A stretch of DNA of 64,000 bases from assembly GCA_023055425.1 (NCBI GenBank), contig JALGPY010000001.1, positions 72,100,994 to 72,164,993 of the forward strand, in the 5' to 3' direction. The translations under genes and the position numbers were made by a program. Origin of the DNA: Linanthus parryae. Lineage: Eukaryota > Streptophyta > Magnoliopsida > Ericales > Polemoniaceae. This document shows positions 10,240 through 20,766 of the stretch, piece after piece. Numbering within the stretch: the first letter of the stretch is position 1; each line of letters opens with the position of its first letter. The notes beneath the pieces are model-generated. The model searched no databases. It was not told the origin of the DNA and worked only from the letters and a program-made list of their open reading frames with translations.

Positions 10240-11356
10240 CTTCTCAGTACATTTGTGGCCTGGGGTATAAGCTTCATCACAATTTCTTATCCCTTTTCTC
10301 CTTCATTTCAGCAGCTGTCAACCTTTTGAAAGTCCTAATACCACTGTAATCCTGCTTAGCAGTTGTAACTTGCACATTCTTCACCTTATCCCCACCTGCA
10401 TTGCTAGTCTTGTGATATATCTTCTTATTAATGTGCTTATCCAATGATTCCACATGCCCTTCTTATAGCCTAGCTATAGCTTTGGCATGTGATAATGTCT
10501 TTGGGAATTTCAGTTGTACTGCCTTTTCTAAATCCTCTCTTAGACCACTCAAAAAACTTTTGACAAAATACATTTCAGTTGCCCCAAGGGTGCATTGCTT
10601 TTAGTCTAGGCCTGAGAGCTTTAAATCTTGCGTGGTACTCAGCCACTATGGTGTGCTGCATCAGTTTTTTAAACACCCCCAATATGTTCTCATGCCTTGG
10701 CTTAGCAAATTCTATGGATACTTGCTCACAAAACTGAGTCCAAGTGGTGTCTTCTAGATGCTCATACTCAGACCTAAACCAGCTATCTGCTTCACCTTCT
10801 AAGTGCAGAGATACCATTACTAGATTTTTACATTCATTCATTGCATAAATGGTAAAGTATCTTTCCACTCTTAGCAGCCATCCCAAGGGGTCATTACCAC
10901 TGCATTTTGAAAATTCAATTTTAGGTAAGGGAATAGAACTATGTGAATAGTTTCTAACACAAGTGTTGTGCTCTTCTCCATTCATTTCCCTTTGAGCCAC
11001 ATTACTAGTTTCTGGGTTTTTCAAAGCAGAGATTGGAGTTCTACTATTCTCATTGTAGACTTCTGAATATGAAGCCATTTTCTCTTTGTCTCGCTGATTA
11101 GCCAAAAAGTTATAACAATTCATCATTCTCTTAAATTGTTCATGGAAATTTTTTCCATTCTGCCCAAATTTTGACCTTCATTGGTGAAATTAGATCGGAG
11201 GTCATGAATCTAAGAGTTTACACCTTCTTCGACCTTCACGATTTGAACTCGGAGTCCATCAATGGTGTGATCCAGGTCATCGATGCGTTCCTCGAGCACT
11301 GCAACCCTTCCATCTACCTCCATCGCTATTAATGATTGATTGCGAGTGTTTGACAT
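10240..11356 (-). pseudogene. gypsy gag with zinc knuckle
   Basis: The likely start is the ATG at 11356 (MSNTRNQSL), 28 bp past the primer site. The first segment has a coiled-coil-like stretch with VAVLEERIDDLDHTIDGL and stops at 11210. The capsid part is in the frame 11126-10575, with PKIEFSKCSGNDPLGWLLRV and HLEGEADSWF. A zinc knuckle remnant near 10290-10250 reads NCDEAYTPGHKC. At least two frame changes separate these parts, so no intact Gag can be made. Confidence 0.85.
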
Positions 11357-11383
11357 CTTCAGATCCCCTTCGCAGCCAAACCA

Positions 11384-11396
11384 GGCTCTGATACCA
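11384..11396 (-). promoter_or_regulatory. primer-binding site, initiator-Met tRNA
   Basis: The minus strand reads TGGTATCAGAGCC, three bases past the 5' LTR. It is complementary to the 3' end of initiator-Met tRNA, the usual plant retrotransposon primer. Confidence 0.85.
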
Positions 11397-11399
11397 ACT

Positions 11400-11916
11400 T
11401 CATAGGTCTCCATTCACATAAACCTACCTCCGACGTTTAGTTACGCCGGAAAAGAGATCGAAGACAACTTGTCTCGGATCTGAGAAGCAGAAAAGAAGAG
11501 GAGGGAAACACAGAGAAAGAAATTGGGTAAGTAAATGTTATATTTCATAATATTGTGAAACAGTTCATCTCATCCTTTTATATGAGAGGGGGAGGCAAGT
11601 GCATTTAAAGGAAACTTCTAACGGCCCGGGCCAACCCAGCTGTTCTGACTGGAACCAGCAAATCACAACCAAGCTCCCAGTGACCTGTCATCCACCTGGC
11701 AAACTATACACAAGACGACGCCGTCCTACTTAATCATTTGAACCTAACGTCTATAACTAAACGGACGGTCAAGATTACACTCCGGCAATCATCCAACGGC
11801 TACTGCTTAACTGAATTACACGACCACAGTTTGGCGTGTAATTTAGTTTAGTCCTAAATAAACGAACACCGTTTTGACCCTCTTGCACTTTAGCCCCTGA
11901 ATTGTAGACCCTGACA
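11400..11916 (-). repeat. 5' LTR of the gypsy chromovirus
   Basis: Begins TGTCAGGGTC at 11916 on the minus strand and ends next to the primer site. It is about 80 bp longer than the 3' LTR because of the segment near 11450-11526. Confidence 0.9.
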
Positions 11917-11921
11917 TTATA

Positions 11922-12640
11922 TAGCTCAGCTAACATAGCTGCATTGTGGGCTTTTGCGACCTCAGCACGAGAAACTTTTGAGAAGAAAACAAATACAAAA
12001 AGGCATCATGGATTCTGGTCATTACAGGAGCGTCCTGGAAAGTAAGTCTAGTTCTTCCATGCAATAAAGACAAAGCCACCAAGCTATCAGTTCGAATATT
12101 AAGTCAAAAGATATTATGATGCAAAGCAAAAAGAATCCTATGTTCAATAGCCAAGAGTTCCGCTTGAAGAGCACTAGAATAATTTTATTTATACCGATGG
12201 TCCATTTAGAACCATCTAGGCATGTAGTGTGAAGACCCAAACTAGAGGAGTGAGAGCACGTATTCCAAGATCCATCCACACAAATATCCTTGTATTTCTC
12301 GCGAATATCCAATGAGCCTTTAACCAAAACCTTGCCTTCAACGGGAAAGGGGGCTGTAGAAGACGTGTTGGCCTGAGAGTTCCCCTCACAAAGAGAGATT
12401 GCAACATTCTCACTGACCATAATGTTTCGAATAGCAGGAATCGAGAAGTCATGGTTACTGAACACTTTACCACATCTACCTGTTCCAAATGGCCCCTAGA
12501 GTGTGGATAACTTTCTTATTTTGGCTTTGGATAATGTCCCGCAAACAGTAACCAAAAACCTTATTGGCTTGTGGCTTCAAGGAGTTCCAAATATCTCTAC
12601 ATGACTCAGCCTCAATGGTATATTGATTTTATCCATCCTA
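11922..12640 (-). pseudogene. LINE-type RNase H (RVT_3-like) remnant
   Basis: On the minus strand, 12465 downward has CVDGSWN, then in a shifted frame LQAELLAIEHRILFALHHN and IRTDSLVALSLL. The Asp, Glu and Asp positions match the RNase H fold found at the C terminus of plant LINE polyproteins and in related stand-alone proteins. The upstream part (12640-12480) is a degenerate extension. A stop and at least one frameshift are present. The gypsy element lies immediately beside it at 11916. A decayed stand-alone RNase H-like gene cannot be excluded. Confidence 0.55.
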
Positions 12641-12802
12641 CATATGTCTGCTCTAAGGAGTTTTAGGTGCTAAGTGTAGTTAAGAAGAACAATGAGGGTT
12701 AGAATGCAATTGTGGAAGTCTCCAACTATCACAGTTATAGACCTATTTAGTTGTGTTAACAATTTCTGTAATGGTTAATGAAATAAACTAATTTCTTCAT
12801 CT

Positions 12803-12834
12803 TCTCTGTCTCTCTCTCTCTCTCCCTATCTCTC
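12803..12834. repeat. (CT)n microsatellite, interrupted
   Basis: TCTC repeats broken by GTC and CCTA. Confidence 0.85.
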
Positions 12835-12850
12835 TTATCTATCTGTTAGC

Positions 12851-13026
12851 TCATTTCCCATCTTCTTCTTCTTCTTCTTCTTCTTCTTCTTCTTCTTCTT
12901 CTTTTGTATCATCCATTAATGGAGGTAGCTCAGATCTTGACAATTCAGGTTTGTCTTCATGATGTCTCTTCGGAGGATCCCACGATTGCACCGCAGCCGG
13001 CGTAACCTTCACCTCTCTATGCATAC
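12851..13026 (-). pseudogene. possible 3' exon of an unrecognised gene, cut by an LTR
   Basis: A minus-strand frame ends with a Glu run encoded by the CTT repeat (12862-12904), then DGK and a stop. Before the run it reads VKVTPAAVQSWDPPKRHH and LSRSELPPLMDDTK, which has the composition of a real protein tail. The frame enters the LTR at 13027, so an insertion would have split it. No family is recognised. It may be a chance frame. Confidence 0.3.
12862..12904. repeat. (CTT)n microsatellite
   Basis: About 14 CTT units; on the minus strand it encodes poly-Glu. Confidence 0.92.
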
Positions 13027-13416
13027 TGTTAGAAATATACATGTAACGCCTAGTGGGGTGATTCGTAATAAGACACCAACCCCTAGGGGATATTCTGCAA
13101 ACTATCTAGAATTTTGTCTATAAATAGAGACAGCTTCCTACTGAATAAAGAACAGAGGAATAAATCACTTAATTCTCAGATCTAGGAACCCTATCCTCTC
13201 TCTCACATTCATACAAAGGTGGAACATGGTGTGAACCACATTGTTCGTCCTAGAAATTTGCGCTAGTATGTTGGGAGCGCGAGGAACGCGAGGACAAGCA
13301 TTAACAAAGATCTTCATCCGCTGCAATTCTTTAAGAAAATAGGTAAACACTATAATATTTATCTTTGATTATGCGTTTAGATCTATTGTGATAGATAAGT
13401 ATTTTTTTTCCTTAAT
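13027..13416 (+). repeat. 5' LTR of a truncated LTR retrotransposon
   Basis: Starts TGTTAGAAATATACATG and is followed by a primer site (13417). A TATA box, CTATAAATAGA, lies at 13118-13128. The exact 3' border is unclear because no CA end precedes the primer site. I found no second LTR in the window, so the element is 3'-truncated or broken. Confidence 0.65.
13118..13128 (+). promoter_or_regulatory. TATA box in the 13-kb LTR
   Basis: CTATAAATAGA about 90 bp into the LTR, in the position expected for its U3 promoter. Confidence 0.55.
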
Positions 13417-13429
13417 TGGTATAAGAGCC
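13417..13429 (+). promoter_or_regulatory. primer-binding site, Met-type
   Basis: TGGTATAAGAGCC differs from the initiator-Met match TGGTATCAGAGCC at one position. Confidence 0.7.
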
Positions 13430-16131
13430 TGGTTCTTCGTGCCTCGTAACTCGAACCTGAATCTTACGCGTAAAATTTGATTTTTAAGTTTCCGGTTAGG
13501 CGAATCTTATATTGTTGCGTACATAATTTCATGAGGATTCTAGAGATATAAGATTTTATGTTTTGGACAAACACAGTGAAAGTTACCAAGGTTTTAGTTT
13601 GTAGAACTATATTTATCTACACTATTTAGAGCTAATTTAATCGATTTTTTTCAAATTTGTTAAAAGTGAGATTTGAGCCCATAATTGGGATCAGGACGAA
13701 AAGACGTGTCCAACGATGTAAAAATCATCGGAAAAAGAGAACGGGAAGACGGCACCCCGACGCGCCGCACACGATAAAGGGCTAGCGATTGCTGCAGACG
13801 TTGCATTAGGCTGACGTGACATTAGGGCTGACGTGGCAGGCGAAGTATCATGTCCGTCCACCTTGGTGCTGACGTGGCAAGCCATGTACTGCTGACTGGA
13901 CCGCTACATGGCGTCTGAGTAAGCACGTGCTGTCGTGGCACCCTGGTCCGTGAAAGGAACGTGACGGAGGCGGACACGCCGACGCGCGACAACGCTTGTC
14001 GGCGCGTTCGTCCTCCTCAGCCCACCTTTTTCGTCCAAGTTTTTTCTGGGTACTCCAAATTAGATTTCCTATTTCTTGGGTATTTTTTCATATTTTTAGA
14101 AAAATTAAATTGTGATTATTTTTCAGATTGATTAATTAGTGTTTAGCACACTTACCGAGGCAATTAGCTAGGCTACCTTATACACACTGTTTTCAGCCCA
14201 AATTTTTCTAGAGACTATGAGTATTTTTCCCTATTGTCTACTATAGGTGGTGAGATTATAGGAGTTTGATTATTTATAATAATAAAATTATTTCTTATTA
14301 ATGTCCAACAATTAGCGTTTAAGTCTGGAAATTTCCAGAAAAGTTCTTGAATGTTTGTTATTCTTTTTTACATTTTTAGTGTGGGTTGAATGGGTGTTTT
14401 TGGTGCATGGATATGGCATATATGTGAGTTTTTTAATTTGTGTTTTGGTTTTGATTTAATAATTTTGTAAGTTTTATTATGTAATCCAAATACAGCCTCC
14501 GCGTCGTGCCTATGTACATACTCTATTGCCTTCTCTTCTCAATCACTCGCCTCTTGATAGATTCTTCTTATTAAAAATAAGATTGTTAGTGAATATTGAA
14601 TATATAAGCTTCAAATAAATGGCCAAACCAAGAAACATGACGCATGGTGCATAGAGCAAAGAAGTAGATTCAAAGACTTCAAAATGCAAGGAGTTAAATT
14701 CAATATTTGCACAAGATGTGTTGAGAATAAACCTTAAAGGCCACATCCATGCATATTTGTTTTATACTTATGTTTGTTTTATTATTCTTAACTGTGTGTG
14801 ATTGGATATATTTGTTTATCTAGCATGCTTAAAAGACCTAAAACAAAATAACTCACATCAGTAGACATGATTACAATCTATAGGGAATCATAAGTGACGA
14901 GATTTGATTCCTAGAATTGCTACTAGGTTTTGGTGGAGTCCTTATGTGACACTATTAAGTTTTAATCGATGTCTCATGTTTTAGGAGCTAAGAAAATGCT
15001 AGTATTAATTTCCTAGGTAAAGTGTCAATCAATCGTGTCTAAATTAAAATCGTGAGGGCTAATGGTGACAATGACGTGACGTATCGTCGAACTATGTAGC
15101 CTTCAACGGACATATGTTGTCTAACCAACTACAAATACGGTTAAACCTAAGATGATTAGTTGTCACAGTAGCACATAGATATTGTCTTAAGGCTCACCGA
15201 TTGTAGGAGGCAGAAGAAGAGATAATATCGTAGAGCGTGTTGTGCCAGGGTGAGGAAATGACCTCATCGGCAAGTTCAAGACCACTTTCATTCAAGGATA
15301 CCGATCAGAGAAAATATTGGATCCATCTTAGCCATTTGCGTTTATTGATTAAGAGTGGCAACTCATAAATCCTGCCATAAATATGATTGGTGACTCATAA
15401 CGTCAGAATGAGCACTCCAAAATAGTGTCTGAGAACCATATCGCTTAGGATTAGAGATTTAAAGGGTGGCAGTCACACGATATTCGGTTAGCAACAAATA
15501 CATTTGTTGTGATTTTTGTCACGTTTCATGAGGTGCCATAAAGACGTATATGACACACTTTCTGAGTTTCAAGATGTTTTAATAAGTTCAAACATCACTT
15601 GGTTCTAGGGTCTAAGCAACCAGAGTTTGCTAAAGAATACTAGTTAAGCATACTTCTGAAATCTAAGCGATTAAAAGTTGCTAAGGCTGTATGTGAAGTA
15701 TATTCGGAAGATGTAGTCCCTGTGGTGTGGAGAATGTGAGGTAAAAGAAAGAGCAAGGATAAGGACGTTTACGGGCAATAGCGGTCTAAGACCAATAGCC
15801 CAAAACTGGCAAACGCAAAGGGGGCAAGAGGTTTCCTAGGACCAGAGATAAGGCCATAGTTGAAACTAGTCTCTGTTCTAGGGTTTTGTTCATGGATCCA
15901 AAGGCTTATCTTCCAGTCGATTGATAACTCATTAGTACGAGTTATCTTTCGTGCGTTATGCAATGTTATTTGTGGGTGTTTCAGTGCAAAGTGATGAAAT
16001 TGGAGCCAAAATGAGAAAGAATGAGAGTTTATAAGATTTTGAGCTTAAAAGTACAGTCCGGGTGTTTCTTGCTTGCTTTTCTGTTAACGTCTTAAAATCA
16101 CATATTTTAGTAGGTTATTGAACTCCTCTTA
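13430..16131 (+). mobile_element. non-coding internal remnant of the 13-kb LTR element
   Basis: No gag or pol motif can be read in any frame over 2.7 kb. The first 600 bp is a GC-richer leader (13690-14030) with repeated ACGT-core motifs; the rest is AT-rich. It is either a leader followed by unrelated sequence or the inside of a non-autonomous element. Confidence 0.4.
13810..13879 (+). promoter_or_regulatory. three GCTGACGTGRCA repeats
   Basis: GCTGACGTGACA at 13810, and GCTGACGTGGCA at 13827 and 13868. TGACGTGGC is the ACGT-core (hexamer/G-box type) site bound by plant bZIP factors. Three near-identical copies in 70 bp within a retroelement leader could be an enhancer; activity is inferred. 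Confidence 0.4.
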
Positions 16132-19100
16132 TGTAACACCTTGAAATTTTGTAGGTTTCAATATGTAATTTTTCAAAATTTTGAGTTAAATATGGAAATT
16201 GTTTATCAGCAATGTGTGCTGACATTGCTCAGTTGGGAACGACTGGTTTATGATTTCCCAAATTTTGTAAATTGTGTTATTACTGAGAAAATTGGGGCTT
16301 TTGTGCAATTACTTAAACTAGAGTTTCTAGCTGGATTTTGGCCGATCTGAGATCTCTAGGAATCGTCAAAATACTGGTTGGGTATTTTAAGTGATGCCGC
16401 CAAAGTGGAGATTTCTGAAATTCTAAGCTTTGTTTAATTCCATAACCCCCTAAACTTTTGTAAAATAGCTAAAACACCCCCTAATACTTGTGAACACATG
16501 TCAACCATATGATTTTCCACCTTACAAGTGAGGTGGCACCTCATTCTTTTCTTCACAACAGCTGAACTGGGAGGGAAACAACTCCAGATTCTTCCTCCAC
16601 CATCATGTTCATCATATTTGCCCCATCCACCACCGTTTCCACCACATCACCACCACCACCCCACAGTAAAGCCATCAAATCTCAACCAAATGCAAACCTG
16701 GTGCATATGGGGGCTCGTGAGACATCAAGGAGCAATATCCCCAAGGCAATTCAGAGATTCAAGAAGGTTCAGAGGTCGAAACGTTGCAAGTTTTCTCAAG
16801 AACCCTAAGTCAAGTTTTGCTCGATTCCTCCCTGTTTTTGGTGAGCTAATAAAATTGAACAATGGATTCGTGATCTAGGAGGTAAGGCGAACCCATCAGA
16901 CTCTTTTGGAGCTTCTGAATCACCATGCGCCGCCAGTGTCACCGGAAACAGGGTAGAGTCTCCGTCGGAAACTGCTACTCGACGGGAAGAGGGTAAGACC
17001 ACCTCTTCTTCATCAAATCTCATTCTTTATGCATTCGTTGAGAACCCTAGATTGTTTAGAAGACAACTAGACCCTGAAAACAGGTTAAGATACACGATTG
17101 CAATGTGTTTAGATCATTACCTTATGAGTTTTCCGGTGACTTTTCGTGCTCTGTTCAGAGCTTCATTTCTTTCTCTCTGATTACGGGTTTTCAGAGCTTA
17201 TTGGATCTTTTTAATCCCTGAGTGGATATCTTCAATACTATGTTATTTAGAAGACATGAATTCGTGTTTAAACCCTTTGTGAATCAAGCTAAACCCGCTG
17301 CCCTGCTACTTGTGTTTGAGAGGCACACATTTCATATGCGTTCTGAGTCAACTTCAGGAGCTTGTATCTCCTTCATCAAGAACTTTTTTGGGGTGATCTC
17401 TGGCTCTTTGGCATGTTGATAGCTCTACAACTGTGTGTAAATTATTTTTCTTGAATCTTGCTCTATGATCCTTAAAATCGTGTCTAAACTTGGAGGTTTG
17501 TGTTGTTCTTGAGGTTGCAGTATTCCACCACCCAACTTTGAAGTTCTATATCTCCCTCCTCGATTCATAAAATGATTTGATTCTTTCTTCTCTGTGTTGT
17601 ATGATCGTAATGCTTCAAATCTTGTGTTGATTACTTGGTCAAATTTAAACTGTAAAGCATCTCAATATTGCTTCAAAGTTGCTGCCAAATTTATTCAAAA
17701 CTGCCAATATTGTGAAAATTGTCCAAGTACGAAATATAGCTTGAAATTTTCCAAATTTGAACGTCATTATCTTTTTGAATATTTTGAGTCTGTCCAATCT
17801 CAATTATGTTCTGGAATCCTTGTTCAGCCATTTTCGAAACCCTATCTTCTTTTTTTCAAACTCTTTCTCAAATGTCCATAAATTCGCTCCGAAGATGGTT
17901 GTATATGCTAATTTCACTCAAACATAAACTTTTAGTTTGACGGACAGATGACCTGTATAACCATCACATCCTTGAGAAAAGTTTTTCACATTATTATTAA
18001 GCGTCCAAGTGGAAAATTTGACTTATTTGAGGAGTTCAGATTCGATCAGGGACTAAAATGCAATTCAGACAAACATCGGGGACTTGAATGTAAATAACTA
18101 AAACTTGAGAGACAATATTAAGTGGACAACTTGGAGACTTAACTCTTTAGAGTGGCCAACTAGGCTTAACTAAGGGGGGTTTAGAAACAGTCAGGGACTG
18201 TACCGATAAGACTGAGACTTCTGTGGCAAAAAAAAGGTAATTTCGGGTAGGCAGCTAGAATGACTCTTTTATATGCAACTTACCTCACTAATGAGTACAT
18301 GTACTAATAAGTATACATATTTCTGTATATGTAGAGGTTGCTGGGTTAGAGAGTCACCATCGCTGATCAGGAATATTAAGCAGGCAACCAGGTAAGCATA
18401 TGAATGCTTATTTACTATTAAAGAATGCTCTGTTGGATGTATGCATGTCTCTATGAGTATAAGATACGGGAATCATGGTATAAAAGCAAAGCTGATCTCT
18501 TCGATATTCATATATATGCACATGAATCAGGTAAGTATGAGTATTTTTCTTAATTGTTTAAGAATACTCATTTAAGAGCTGATTCCTGTACACTAGACCT
18601 CTTTATGGTCAAATATTATGGGACCCGAACTACGGGCTTAACACAATTATGGGACCCATTCTTCGGGCTTTACATTCATAGCCTACAAGCTAAGTCGGTA
18701 CATTGCTAGCTCCCGACTTGTAGGCAACTAGTACTACCCTCTGGACTGGCGATCCAGTAGGGGGTGTGCACACTAAAGGTCTAGTTTGTCTTGGTGGATA
18801 AATGGGTGGTAAAGGAATGGGGAAATGGATATGGATTTGTCGTAAATGTGTTATCAGATAAATTTGAGTTACTGGTATAACATCATTTTTTCGCTATCTG
18901 ACGTGGGTCAGGTTATTTAGGAATAAGGACTACAAGTATCAGATATACGTTTCAAATCTAATAATATATATTTCATCATGAAGTATATCTTGATTGTTAT
19001 AACAGATGTCATGACGTCGCTGCCTTTTATACTTGGCAGGTGTGTACGCGGGGGATCGGGAATTAGGCTGTCACTTAGAGGATTGACACACCAATATTTA

Positions 19101-19263
19101 CTAGATTTAATAGTACGTTTTTTTTTATTTCTAGTTTCTTTATTCTGTCTTGTAACAGAACCGTTAGGATTAGACTCCTTGTTAAGCATTCCCGTGCTCG
19201 GCGGAGGACATCTCCGGGGAATCCAAGTATAGTTCTCCAGTAATTTCGGATGGGGGTGTTACA
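16132..19263 (+). repeat. 5' LTR of the LARD element (3.1 kb)
   Basis: Aligned by eye with 23058-26166 from end to end, with substitutions and small indels. It contains a doubled motif, ATTATGGGACCC followed by CGGGCTT, at 18627-18670. A hairpin at 18681-18725 has arms GCCTACAAG/CTTGTAGGC. A 116-residue frame at 16528-16878 is repeated in the other LTR (23439-23801) and has a CACCAC-derived His/Pro run; it has no recognised domain and is probably not a gene. Confidence 0.9.
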
Positions 19264-19265
19264 AA

Positions 19266-19278
19266 TGGTATCAAAGCC
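19266..19278 (+). promoter_or_regulatory. primer-binding site of the LARD element
   Basis: TGGTATCAAAGCC, one mismatch from the initiator-Met site, two bases after the LTR. Confidence 0.8.
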
Positions 19279-20714
19279 TTAATTATGTAAAAGACGGAAT
19301 TGGAAACTCAAAATAATAGGTGGATATTGCTTTCAAAACTAAAAATGGATAGGGATCAAGACTAAAATTGGAATAGGATAGTCGGGGAGAGGAACGCCGA
19401 GAGATAGATAGTTTCATGCATGGGCCAAATAGGCCTAAGTAGTTCGAATCTCTATCTGAGATTCACATGTTTTGTATTTCTTTGAATATTAAGGAAAAAT
19501 GCATGACTCTGAAGAATAATAAATGAAGAGAACAGTACCTAAATTGTGTTATTACAGGGATGATCCGGAAATCTTATTAAAGGGAAGGATATGGCAGAAA
19601 TTAGTTTCACATAGCAATCAAGATATTGTGAGTATGTGTCGTGTCAGCCGAAGAGCTGGAATATGATTGGAAGAGAATAACCTGGAATAAAACCAGAAGT
19701 AATGTTGTTACATAGCCAAACATGGACTAAAGTTTTAAAGATGGTATGTAGTTTTGTAGTGGGATGAAATTTTCTGGCATCCCAAACCTAAGGATAATAC
19801 CCATTTAGGAATCGGACTAGTAATAGTTAATGATGCGATGGTATATGAACTAGAACTATAGGTTGAACGTTAAGAAATGGGAATATGACGTATTAAGGAT
19901 AAGAGATGGGATATGTGTTTTTTGTGATATTGAATCAGGTATAGAAGGATTTACGATGTAATCGGGAGGCTGATAATATATTTCTAAATATTATTTTGGG
20001 ATAAGACGTAGAATTAGGGGCGGATCATGACAAGGAACAAGGCTCATGTTGAGCGGTGATAACAGGAGTAAGGAAGCAGGGGTTGTTCATACATTGAGAA
20101 AGTTACGTTGGAAGGGTATCAGTAAAATTTTGAGGAGATATATTGAGAATTGATGTCTGGATTAAGTTCTAAGCGTGAGGGGTCAGGATATCATATGAGT
20201 TTTGTTCATCAGATTATGGGTGATAACTAAATGATTTTCATATGTGGATTGTATCTAGTTAAAATGAAATGAATGAATCGTGGTAGCAGTGGCAAATGGA
20301 AAGTATTGGATAACTTTTAAGTAGTATATGACAAGGAAGTCACAGTATTTTTAACAAGACCAGAGAGTTAGTATGAGGATAGTCTGAGTAGAAGCTTCAT
20401 GGGACCTTAAGAAGTAAAGCAATAGAATGGCTGAAATATGATTAGTGGTATTAAGGAATGATGTGGGCATGTATTACTGTACATTTGGGAAATAAGTGAT
20501 AGAATTAAAAAAGAATCGTAGTAAGAAAAGAGGTTTATGCGGTGTGATGTTATCGTTGATAAGAAAGGGATGGTAAACAGTTAGACAGTGATAAATAATA
20601 ACGCGGAGTATTGAGAACAACTTGTGAAGACATGTATACAGAATTATGAGCCATGGTAACGTAGGAAATTGACATCTATCAGATTGTGGGTGCAAAAAAA
20701 AAATATAAAAATTA

Positions 20715-20766
20715 AAGAGAGAGAGAGAGAGGGAGAGAGAGAGAGAGAGAAGAAGAAGAAGAAGAA
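20715..20766. repeat. (GA)n then (GAA)n microsatellite
   Basis: AGAGAG repeats with one GGG interruption, followed by about six AGA triplets. Confidence 0.92.

Larger units (their letters stand above)
6003..11916 (-). mobile_element. Ty3/gypsy chromovirus, full length but decayed
   Basis: Two LTRs (5' LTR 11400-11916, 3' LTR 6003-6438) flank gag, protease, reverse transcriptase, RNase H, integrase and chromodomain in gypsy order on the minus strand. A perfect 5-bp duplication TTATA flanks it at 5998-6002 and 11917-11921. The primer site matches initiator-Met tRNA. The chromodomain-like C terminus places it with chromoviruses. Every coding domain is broken by stops or frameshifts, and a Tourist-like MITE (7013-7434) interrupts the integrase region. 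The element is not autonomous now. Confidence 0.93.

Noticed and set aside
13430..16131. A hidden gag-pol in the 13-kb element
   Set aside because: No retroelement motif could be read in any frame; only a sensitive profile search could overturn this.
16528..16878. 116-residue frame, repeated at 23439-23801
   Set aside because: It lies in both LTRs of the LARD element and owes its length to a CACCAC repeat; no start context, domain or codon-level conservation stands out.
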